From positions 1 to 23,430 of the forward strand of contig CABUTO010000037.1 of NCBI GenBank assembly GCA_902494535.1: a DNA stretch of 23,430 bases. The letters run 5' to 3'. This DNA is from an uncultured Collinsella sp. (lineage in GTDB: Bacteria > Actinomycetota > Coriobacteriia > Coriobacteriales > Coriobacteriaceae). The translations under genes were made by a program, and so were the position numbers. The notes beneath the pieces are model-generated. The model was not told the origin of the DNA, did not search any database, and was given only the letters and a program-made list of their open reading frames with translations. Shown here piece after piece: positions 1 to 6,975 of the stretch (positions are counted from its first letter, which is position 1; each line of letters opens with the position of its first letter).

Positions 1-342
1 AACGGGGGAAACGGCGGTCGACGAAACTGGAGAGGAGGTATTACGAGCTCCTGTGCGAATTGGAGAGAACGCTCCCGCAAACTGCCTCTTGACAACTTAT
101 AGGAGCGTCGGTTTTATTGGCGGAAAATCGGGGGGTGCTCAAGGGTTCCGGAATTTGCCGCATACTTCCGCAAACGACGTCTCGGTGGCACAAAAAATCG
201 CCCTCGGAACCCTGAGATAATGAACAGATGTAGCCGTTCGCCGCAAATTACCGTCCGTTTATAGAACCCACCCCCAGTGTGCAGCCCTCTTACGGTTGAA
301 TAAATACACATCTATGGAATTACGTAAGAGAGGACTGTTCCT
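1..342. other. Gene-free leader upstream of the dehydrogenase
   Basis: No credible coding region was found here; the short open frames have no ribosome site and no recognisable protein. The stretch holds a long-range inverted repeat (142-216), a TTGACA hexamer at 89-94 with only a poor TTTTAT hexamer 17 bp later, and three copies of CCGCAAA (near 76, 168 and 242). A purine-rich ribosome site lies at 327-334 for the gene starting at 343. The promoter of that gene could not be fixed. Confidence 0.6.
142..216. repeat. Long-range inverted repeat in the leader
   Basis: AGGGTTCCG at 142-150 is exactly complementary to CGGAACCCT at 205-213, and the flanking CTC and GAG extend the pairing if one base bulges. 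The arms are 54 nt apart and the space contains GCATACTTCC. The pairing could close a leader RNA structure, but no known riboswitch family was recognised and no T-tract follows. Confidence 0.45.
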
Positions 343-1302
343 ATGAGCTACAAGACCGTTTGCGTTGCCGGCGGCGGCGTGCTGGGAAGCCAGATTGCCT
401 TTCAGGCTGCCTACTGCGGCTTTGATGTAACGATTTGGCTGCGCAGCGAGGGCAGCATCGGCCGCACCCAGCCCAAGATCGATCATGTGCGCGAGGAGTA
501 CATCGCGGCAATCGAGGGTATGGCGGACGGCACGGGCGAGTGGTGCTCCGGTATCGCCGATAGCGGCAAGCCCTTCGACAAAGAGGCGGCACTCGCCGCC
601 GTTGAGCGCGCCTACTCCACACTCAAGCTGGAGCTCGATCTTGCCAAGGCAGTGGCCGACGCCGATTTGGTCATCGAGTCTATGGCTGAGGATACCCAGG
701 CAAAGATTGACTTCTACAAGAAGCTCGCCCCGGTCCTTCCGCAAAAGACCGTCGTCGTGACCAACTCCTCCACGTTACTGCCGAGTACCTTTGCCAAGTA
801 CACTGGCCGCCCCGAGAAGTACCTGTCGCTGCACTTTGCCAACTCTATCTGGAAGAACAACATGACCGAGGTCATGGCACAGGACCAGACCGACAAGCGC
901 TACTTCGATGAACTCGTCGACTTTGCCAACGACATCCGTATGCTGGCGTTGCCCGTCAACAAGGAAAAGAACGGTTATCTGCTCAACTCCATGTTGGTAC
1001 CGTGGCTGCTTTCGGGCCTTGATCTGTACGTCTCGGGCGTGAGCGATCCCAAGAGCATCGACCTCGCGTGGACGCGTGGCACCGGCGCTCCCAAGGGCCC
1101 GTTCCGCGTATTCGACACGGTGGGTATCCAGACGGCCTACAACATCGTCATGCAGTATCAGAAGGTGCCGGGCCTGGTGAGCCCGCTGCTCAAGAAGATG
1201 ATGATGCCCTACAACTTTAAGGCCATGGCCTCCGTCCTCAAGAAAATGCTCGACGAAGGCAAGCTGGGCGAAAGCTCGGGCGAGGGCTTCTTCAAGTACT
1301 AA
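343..1302 (+). CDS. 3-hydroxyacyl-CoA dehydrogenase family protein
   Basis: A 319-residue NAD-dependent enzyme of the 3-hydroxyacyl-CoA dehydrogenase family, which interconverts 3-hydroxyacyl-CoA and 3-ketoacyl-CoA in the cytosol. The N-terminus has a Rossmann dinucleotide-binding loop, GGGVLG at residues 10-15. The family's catalytic set appears present: Ser142/143 in TNSST, His164 in SLHFAN, Glu176 in TEVM and Asn215 in YLLNSML. The C-terminus ends in the usual GEGFFKY. The start at 343 is supported by AGAGAGGA 8 nt upstream. No thiolase, crotonase or acyl-CoA dehydrogenase lies nearby, so it is not part of a visible beta-oxidation or butyrate cluster and its substrate cannot be told. Length and motifs fit the single-function bacterial form rather than the FadB fusion. 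The family call is firm; the substrate is not. Confidence 0.88.
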   Translation: MSYKTVCVAGGGVLGSQIAFQAAYCGFDVTIWLRSEGSIGRTQPKIDHVREEYIAAIEGMADGTGEWCSGIADSGKPFDKEAALAAVERAYSTLKLELDLAKAVADADLVIESMAEDTQAKIDFYKKLAPVLPQKTVVVTNSSTLLPSTFAKYTGRPEKYLSLHFANSIWKNNMTEVMAQDQTDKRYFDELVDFANDIRMLALPVNKEKNGYLLNSMLVPWLLSGLDLYVSGVSDPKSIDLAWTRGTGAPKGPFRVFDTVGIQTAYNIVMQYQKVPGLVSPLLKKMMMPYNFKAMASVLKKMLDEGKLGESSGEGFFKY

Positions 1303-1383
1303 GAACGATCCCTCGGGGTCGGAGGAAAACGGATCATTTTCGGCCGCCAGCAGTGAGAAGATGGACCCAGAAATAGAAAGGAG

Positions 1384-1860
1384 TGGCAATGGGCCGGTTC
1401 GGGCTTTGAGGACAAGTTACTGCAGGCCCAATGCGATTTTTCGCTCAACGCAGGCCAGCACAGCGTGACGTATCTGCCGAGTTCTGATACGGCAACGACC
1501 GGTTGCTACCAAGTGCTGCTATACGACAACAACTTTGGTGCGGCCGAGAGCTACCCCAAGTTCGATTGGGGCCAGCTGGTCGCCGCGGTGGTGACCGACT
1601 ACAGTAAGGGAACGCATTCGTTTGGGCGCATCTTTACGGTGGACGAGACCGTGCGCACCTACGAGCTTGTGGACCAGATCGCCGTGCCGTTTTCGGGCTA
1701 TGTGAGCAGTGCGCAGCGCGTCGGCGATTCGAATAGCATGCTCGTGGCATCGGGCATGGCCAAGACTTTTGCCGAGTACGATCGCTATGGACTGCCCATC
1801 GCCACCTACGAGATGGAAGCCGAAAAGTATATCTACCGCGTGTACAAGTACGAGCTGTAG
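1384..1860 (+). pseudogene. 5'-truncated remnant of an aryl-sulfate sulfotransferase
   Basis: An open frame reaches back to a stop at 1354-1356 without a good start. The first in-frame start is GTG 1465, which has no ribosome site. The ~159 readable residues resemble the C-terminal blade region of arylsulfotransferases (AssT): a QHSVTYLPS stretch, LLYDNN, a YVSSAQ motif, an AEYDRYG motif and a YRVYKYEL terminus. Intact members are about 550-600 residues, so roughly the last quarter survives. A ribosome-site-plus-ATG (AAAGGAG, ATG 1389) sits at the left edge but runs in another frame and stops after six codons. The catalytic residues of the family lie in the missing part, so it should be inactive. 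The family call rests on pattern memory only. A short expressed hypothetical protein starting at 1465 is the alternative. Confidence 0.6.
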
Positions 1861-1874
1861 CGCTGCGCTCTGCA

Positions 1875-3014
1875 TCACTTCACGTCAAATTCCACGCGAT
1901 CGAGTTCGGGTACGTTGAGGTCTATGAGCTTGCGGGCGACGTGGCGGTCGTGCGCCCCGAGCGCCTCGCTTGTCGTCACGTGGGCGACAACCTCGCGCTC
2001 GACGATGCCCTCTTCCTCGCCCTCGGCAGCTGAGGTCTCGACGGCGACGGTGTAATCCTTAAAGCCCGGCAGCACCGCGGCAAGTTCGCGCGTAGTTTCG
2101 GTGACACCGTAGCCGTCCTGCACGCCGGTCTGCGCCGAGCCAATAGACCCCGCCGTCATAACAATGCAGGGGATGGCAAAGATCACCGTGCCCACAACAA
2201 TGCGGCGGCGTACTTTGCGCGACAGCTCGTCGACCTCGGCATTTTCCTCGGCTGTCACAATGCCGTCGCCGTTGAGGTCGCGCTTGAGCGGTACACGTAA
2301 AAGAAGCAATACGGCTTCGGCCGCCAGCGCGATAAAGACCACGTTGATGCCAAACTCGTAAAGCGCCGAGAGAAATAGCGACCCGCTCGCGATGGCAATG
2401 CCATAACCCGCCGCGCACAGGGGCGGCATGAGCGCGGTCGCCACGGCCACGCCGGCGATGAGCGTGGCGGGTTCCTGGTCGCGCGAGTTGCCCAGGCCAC
2501 CCGCAAAGCCGCCCGCGAGCGCGACGGCAAGATCCCACACGGTGGGCGTCGAGTTGTCGATAATGGCGGCCGTGGTGGTGCCAAGGGGCGAGAGCTTAAA
2601 GTACAACGTGGACGTGACCAGGCAAAAGGCCATCTGCAGCGTGAGGCTGGCAATGGCCTCGACGGTGATCTCGCGGTCGAGCGTGGCAATGCCGTATGCC
2701 ATGGCAAGAACCGAGCCCATGAGCGGGCAGATGAGCATGGCGCCCACGATGGCGATGTCCGAGTCGATATCGAGGCCGATGCTTGCGATGAGCATGGCGA
2801 TGATGAGGATGCACAGGTGAGAGCCGGTCAGGCGTGCCCCGTTTACAAAGCGCTTGCGGATTACGTGGTAGGGCGCGCGACCCTCGCGAATGTTGAACGC
2901 GCGCTTGAGGAAGCGGGTGACGTTTTCCATGGCTTCGCTATGAGCAGGGCGGATGCCGTGACGCCGGTGATGGCGTTCGCGTAGTCGCTTGATCTGTTGT
3001 TTGTCGAGTTTCAT
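1875..3014 (-). CDS. DUF389 family membrane protein with an EF-hand-like loop
   Basis: A 379-residue integral membrane protein. A basic N-terminal segment (1-63) is followed by about six hydrophobic segments (roughly 64-86, 87-110, 117-140, 160-210, 222-241, 270-292) and a soluble acidic C-terminal region. The DUF389 hallmarks are GAMLICPLMG (91-100), a GGFAGGLG loop and the ATALMPPLC motif (192-200). The function of DUF389 proteins is not established. Between the last two membrane segments, residues 246-257 match a 12-residue EF-hand loop (Asp246, Asn248, Asp250, Gly251, Glu257). The start at 3014 has GAGGTGG just upstream; an upstream in-frame extension has no ribosome site and was not used. 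It is transcribed alone, convergent with the sulfotransferase remnant, ending 14 bp from it. Confidence 0.82.
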   Translation of the reverse strand: MKLDKQQIKRLRERHHRRHGIRPAHSEAMENVTRFLKRAFNIREGRAPYHVIRKRFVNGARLTGSHLCILIIAMLIASIGLDIDSDIAIVGAMLICPLMGSVLAMAYGIATLDREITVEAIASLTLQMAFCLVTSTLYFKLSPLGTTTAAIIDNSTPTVWDLAVALAGGFAGGLGNSRDQEPATLIAGVAVATALMPPLCAAGYGIAIASGSLFLSALYEFGINVVFIALAAEAVLLLLRVPLKRDLNGDGIVTAEENAEVDELSRKVRRRIVVGTVIFAIPCIVMTAGSIGSAQTGVQDGYGVTETTRELAAVLPGFKDYTVAVETSAAEGEEEGIVEREVVAHVTTSEALGAHDRHVARKLIDLNVPELDRVEFDVK

Positions 3015-3321
3015 GTCCACCTCGTTCTGGCACGGGCCGCGCAACGCGCCCGTCGCCCTTACTCTACACCGTGGCGGGCAGGGTGCTAGTTGGATGCGAA
3101 ATCCGATAGGGCGGATGACGCGGGAGCAAATGCAAATCACAGACTCAATTCCATCCCGCAAGAATATGATGCACCAGCTCCTACATATGTGACGAAATTG
3201 TGAAGCACGAGAGCGCGAATTTCAAAAAATCCGCTGGTGACCAATGTTGCGCAACAGAATTCAAAAAACAGCTCCTACATTTTGAAGCGTATGGATACAT
3301 CCGTGTCAAAGGGAGAAAGCC
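3015..3321. other. Divergent intergenic region before the surface protein
   Basis: About 300 bp separate the divergent DUF389 and surface-protein genes, and no coding region was seen. The surface-protein side is AT-rich relative to the rest and contains paired direct repeats at 3175-3280. The ribosome site AAGGGAG precedes ATG 3322. No convincing -35/-10 pair could be placed for either gene. Confidence 0.5.
3175..3280 (+). repeat. Direct repeats CAGCTCCTACAT upstream of the surface protein
   Basis: CAGCTCCTACAT occurs exactly at 3175-3186 and 3269-3280, 94 bp apart. A second related pair, GAATTTCAAAAAA near 3217 and GAATTCAAAAAA near 3258, lies between them. The second CAGCTCCTACAT copy is 41 bp before the start codon. 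These could be regulator sites or the trace of a duplication; which one is not decidable here. Confidence 0.5.
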
Positions 3322-6300
3322 ATGGCAAACTACAGTCCACAACACTTTGAGCCTCGGGCTAAGGCCGTCAACGTCAAGGGCGTTGCTAACCGCGCCGTCG
3401 CAACCGTTTTGACGGCGGGCCTCATCGCTCAGCCGCTCATGTCGCCGTTGGCGGCAATCGCCGCACCGTCAACCGATAACGGCGATTCTGTTCAGGGGGG
3501 GGGTAGTTCTGTAGAGAATACCGTTGCCGCCGGTAACCAAGCGGTCGTAAAGACGGCTGCCCAGCTGGCCGAGGAGTCGGCAAGGCAGCTCAAGGACGCT
3601 CAGGCCGCCTACGATGCCGCCCAGAAGAAGGCCGACGCGGCGGGCCAGTCTCAAAAGCAGGCGCAGCAGCAAAAGAATCAGGCCTCGCAGGCTGTGAGCG
3701 ACAACGAAATCGAGCAGAACGCAGCAGAAGTCGCCGCGCTCCAGGAGAAGATTGACGAGCTCAAAGCCGCCGTCGAAAAGACCGAGCAGCAGCAGAAGAA
3801 GCTGGGCGACCTGAACGATCAGCTCGATCAAGCCAACAAGAGTGTCGAGGATAAGACCCAGGCGCTCAAGGACGCCAAGGCAAAGCAGGATGGGGCCAAG
3901 AAGGCCCTCGATGATGCCCAAGCCAAGCTCGAGGCCATGGGTATGGACGAGTACGAGGCCGCCAAGAAGGCCGTCGAGGACGCGCAGACAAAGCTCGATG
4001 ACGCCAATAAGGCCGTTACTACTGCACAGGCCAATCTGGACCAGGCCAAGGCTGCCGAGGCCAGCGCCCAGCAGGAAAAGCAGAATACCGAGGCAGCTTT
4101 GACGACTGCCCAGGCCAAGAAGCAGGAGACTGCCGCTGCCCTCGCAGCTGCGACCACCGCGCGCGATAACGCCCAGCAGAAGTTCAACCAGGCGCAGGCC
4201 GCGCTCGATGCTGCCGTCTCGGGTACGGGTGTTGACCTGAGTGCGCTTGAGGCCGCCAAGAAAGCTGCTGCTGGTGAGCTCAAGACCGCGCAGACGGAGC
4301 TCAATGCCGCGACGGATGCCGACGCCACCGCACAGACAAATCTGCAGGCCGCCCAGGCTGCCGTCGCTGCCGCGCAGGAGAAGGCCAACGCCGCCAACGC
4401 TGCTGTGGCATCTGCCCAGTCTGCATACGATGCGGCAAACAAGGAGTACAAGGACGCGGCCAGTAAGCGTGACGCCGCCAAGGCCGCATACGAGAAGGCA
4501 CAGCAGACCGAAGCAGACAAGAAGACCGCGTACGATAAGCTTGTCGAAGTTCGCAAGCAGAAGCGCAGCGAGTGGGAGGCAGCCTGCGCCGCTTCGAACG
4601 CCGCGGAAAAGGCTTATGACGCTGCTAATGCCCAGGTTGAGGCTCTTGAGCAGCAGATTGCAGACCTAAAGTCCAACATGACCGTTGACCAGGAAGTCAT
4701 CAGTCAGGGTATGTTCGGCTTCATGAACTACATCATCGGCGGCAGCCAGTTCACAGCCACGCAGAAAAAGAACGCCCAGGAAGCCGTATCGATGCTGACC
4801 GGTGCCGCTGACAAGGCCGAATGGTATGACCAGTACGTCGATCATGACATGTCTCGTGACACCAACCCGCTCTCCCTGAAGCAGATGCGCAACGCCTTGA
4901 CATATCTCGACACCCAGAACAACCTCCGCAAGGCGAACGGTCAGTCGGCGCTCAGCGTCAGCCTCCGCATGACTGTGGCAGCTGCCCTTAATGCATCATA
5001 TTCATCGAACATCTGGGGACACTCGGGCTGCTACTGGGATAACGGTGAAAATCTTGCCGGTGGAGGCGGTGCATATACCGGCGGCGAGACTGAGGACACC
5101 CTAGGCTGGCCCTACACCGGTCTCTACACTCAGGAAAAAGAGGCATTCGATAAGTACGTCGAGAAGAATAGTGACCTTGGAAACCATCGATATGATTCCT
5201 ACTATATCTACCAGCACTACAGCAGCATCTACCATGAGTGCGGGCACTATCTCAACATCATCGATGCCGGCACGAAGGCTATTGGCATCGCGACCGGTAG
5301 CGGTAAGAACACCGATTCCGAGGTAACAATCTTCGATTACAGCTCTTTTGACAGTGAGGCTGATTTCACTGTCTCCGAGTTCAAGAAGCTCCTGAACGAC
5401 TACATCGATTCCGCCTACAACGCAGGCGGCACGCAGGAGCAGAAGGCGCAACTCAAGGAGCTTCAGGGCAAGCTCGCCGAGGCGCAGAAGAACTTTGGAA
5501 CTACTAGGGAAGCTTACTTCGCAGCTGTAAACGGGCAGGATGCCGCCCAGGACGCTTTCACCGCAGCCGATGTGAACATGAACACCGCCAAGGGTGAGTA
5601 CGAGAAGGCTAAGTCCGGCACCGCCGCCGCGAAGACGGCATACGACGCCGCCGAAGCCAAACTCAAGGGTGTCGACGTCAAGACGCCCCAGACCAAGCTC
5701 GACGCCGCCAAGGGCGAGGCCGCTACTGCCCAGGCAGCTCTCGATAAGGCAAACGCCACGCTTGCTGACAGCAAGACGAAGGCAGCCGAGGCCGCTGCTC
5801 ACAAGGCGAAGGCTCGCAGCGCCCGCGACGCCGCCAAGGTAAAGTCCGAACAGGCCAATGAGGCGTATGACAACGCCACGGCTTCGGTCAAGGACCTTAC
5901 TGCCAAGCGCGATGCCGCTAATGCGAACCTTGCGAGCAAGCAGGGCACGCTTGACGGGGCCAAGAAGGCCGACGACGCCGCTCAGGCTGGCGTAAATAAG
6001 GCTCAAGCCGCAGGCGCACACGCCGCGACCGCTCTTTCGGATGCCAAGCAGGCAGTTGCCGCCAAGACGCAGGCCGTGTCCGACGCACAGGCGAAGGTCA
6101 AGGCCGCCGAGGGCGAGCTGGCCCGCGCAAACAAGGCCTTCGAGCGCTTCGCCGGCGCCCAGAAGGCGGTCGACGACGCCAAGGCCGCCTATGATGCCGC
6201 CGTTGCCGGTGTCGCCGATGCCCAAAAGCAGCTCGAGGCCGCCAACAAGGCCGTTGTCGATGCGAACTTCGATATCATCAAGGCCAAGGCCGAGCTTGCC

Positions 6301-6774
6301 GGCGACGAGGCGCTCAAGGCCGATCTTGAGGCCGTCGACCACAAGGCCTCCCTTGCCGCGGGCACGACGGGCAACGATAAGCTGACCAAGCTGAATGCCG
6401 CCTACGCTCGATACAAGTCCGCCGTCGATGCCGCTGCGGGCCTCAAGACTGCCCTGAGCGATGCCGATGCCAAGCTGTCCGATGCCAACGACGCTTATGC
6501 CGCCGCATTGGCAGAACTCGGCGATGCCAAGGACGCCCTGGCTGCTGCACAGGCCGAGTACGACAAGTATCATCCCAAGGCCGAGCCGCAGGCTAAGCCT
6601 CAGGTTACGCAGGCTGCTGCAAAGGCCCCTGCCGCTAAGAAGAAGGCTGCGTCGGGCGCGCTTGCCCAGACCGGCGACAACTCCGCGCTTGCGGGCGAGG
6701 TGTTCGTCATCGGCGGCATTACGCTCGTTGCCGCGGGCGTGACGCTGAGCGATCGTCGTCGCAAGCAGATGTAG
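3322..6774 (+). CDS. Cell-wall-anchored coiled-coil surface protein with a central CAP-like domain
   Basis: A 1150-residue secreted protein. The signal peptide has its hydrophobic core at about 25-48 and probably cleaves after Ala48. Two very long Ala/Lys/Gln/Asp-rich coiled coils follow, about 70-455 and 700-1080. Between them, residues 464-670 resemble a CAP (SCP/PR-1) domain, with His567 in WGHSG, Glu576 in GENLAGG, and Glu639 and His642 in ECGHY; these match the spacing of the CAP His-Glu-Glu-His pocket. A Pro/Ala/Lys stretch leads to the sorting signal LAQTG (1114-1118), a hydrophobic segment and the tail DRRRKQM. LAXTG is the motif known for class E sortases; no sortase gene lies in this window. 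The architecture recalls SEC10/PgrA-type surface proteins of Gram-positives. A run of nine G crosses codons 58-61. The start at 3322 has AAGGGAG upstream. The role (adhesion or surface exclusion) is inferred. Confidence 0.88.
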   Translation: MANYSPQHFEPRAKAVNVKGVANRAVATVLTAGLIAQPLMSPLAAIAAPSTDNGDSVQGGGSSVENTVAAGNQAVVKTAAQLAEESARQLKDAQAAYDAAQKKADAAGQSQKQAQQQKNQASQAVSDNEIEQNAAEVAALQEKIDELKAAVEKTEQQQKKLGDLNDQLDQANKSVEDKTQALKDAKAKQDGAKKALDDAQAKLEAMGMDEYEAAKKAVEDAQTKLDDANKAVTTAQANLDQAKAAEASAQQEKQNTEAALTTAQAKKQETAAALAAATTARDNAQQKFNQAQAALDAAVSGTGVDLSALEAAKKAAAGELKTAQTELNAATDADATAQTNLQAAQAAVAAAQEKANAANAAVASAQSAYDAANKEYKDAASKRDAAKAAYEKAQQTEADKKTAYDKLVEVRKQKRSEWEAACAASNAAEKAYDAANAQVEALEQQIADLKSNMTVDQEVISQGMFGFMNYIIGGSQFTATQKKNAQEAVSMLTGAADKAEWYDQYVDHDMSRDTNPLSLKQMRNALTYLDTQNNLRKANGQSALSVSLRMTVAAALNASYSSNIWGHSGCYWDNGENLAGGGGAYTGGETEDTLGWPYTGLYTQEKEAFDKYVEKNSDLGNHRYDSYYIYQHYSSIYHECGHYLNIIDAGTKAIGIATGSGKNTDSEVTIFDYSSFDSEADFTVSEFKKLLNDYIDSAYNAGGTQEQKAQLKELQGKLAEAQKNFGTTREAYFAAVNGQDAAQDAFTAADVNMNTAKGEYEKAKSGTAAAKTAYDAAEAKLKGVDVKTPQTKLDAAKGEAATAQAALDKANATLADSKTKAAEAAAHKAKARSARDAAKVKSEQANEAYDNATASVKDLTAKRDAANANLASKQGTLDGAKKADDAAQAGVNKAQAAGAHAATALSDAKQAVAAKTQAVSDAQAKVKAAEGELARANKAFERFAGAQKAVDDAKAAYDAAVAGVADAQKQLEAANKAVVDANFDIIKAKAELAGDEALKADLEAVDHKASLAAGTTGNDKLTKLNAAYARYKSAVDAAAGLKTALSDADAKLSDANDAYAAALAELGDAKDALAAAQAEYDKYHPKAEPQAKPQVTQAAAKAPAAKKKAASGALAQTGDNSALAGEVFVIGGITLVAAGVTLSDRRRKQM
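3495..3503 (+). repeat. Nine-G homopolymer inside the surface-protein gene
   Basis: The tract lies in codons 58-61, just after the signal peptide, and encodes part of a Gln-Gly-Gly-Gly-Ser-Ser stretch. With eight G the frame reads Gln-Gly-Gly-Val-Val-Leu and then TAG. With ten G it reads Gln-Gly-Gly-Gly and then TAG. Both slips therefore switch the protein off at once, as at known slipped-strand contingency loci. Confidence 0.8.
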
Positions 6775-6787
6775 CGTATTGAGCGCT

Positions 6788-6821
6788 GGCCTCGCGACGA
6801 ATTGCGGTATGTCGCGAGGCC
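6788..6821. terminator. Hairpin after the surface-protein gene
   Basis: GGCCTCGCGAC (6788-6798) pairs perfectly with GTCGCGAGGCC (6811-6821), leaving a 12-nt loop. No T-tract follows, so it is either a 3'-end stabilising hairpin or a backup to the terminator 22 bp downstream. Confidence 0.45.
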
Positions 6822-6843
6822 GACTCGATAACTCAACCGATAA

Positions 6844-6884
6844 GGCCGGCGCGCTGTCATACGCAGCGCGCCGGCCTTTCTTTG
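6844..6884 (+). terminator. Rho-independent terminator of the surface-protein gene
   Basis: GGCCGGCGCGCTG (6844-6856) pairs perfectly with CAGCGCGCCGGCC (6864-6876) over a 7-nt loop, and TTTCTTT follows directly. This is a strong intrinsic terminator for the plus strand. Confidence 0.85.
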
Positions 6885-6892
6885 CGGTGGTA

Positions 6893-6934
6893 TCAAAAAG
6901 CTCGGTCGGTAGCCGCGAAAGCTGCCGACCGAGC
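6893..6934 (-). terminator. Rho-independent terminator of the OPT transporter gene
   Basis: GCTCGGTCGG (6900-6909) pairs with CCGACCGAGC (6925-6934), and further pairing continues inside. Read on the minus strand the hairpin is followed by TTTTTGATACC. It ends the transporter transcript and faces the plus-strand terminator 16 bp away. Confidence 0.8.
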
Positions 6935-6975
6935 AAATCGTAGACAATATGGTTGCTGTCGAGCAGCTGCTCAGC

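Noticed and set aside
5101..6936. A 611-codon open frame antisense to the surface protein
   Set aside because: Repetitive Ala/Lys codons in the sense strand leave the opposite strand free of stops; there is no start context or recognisable protein.
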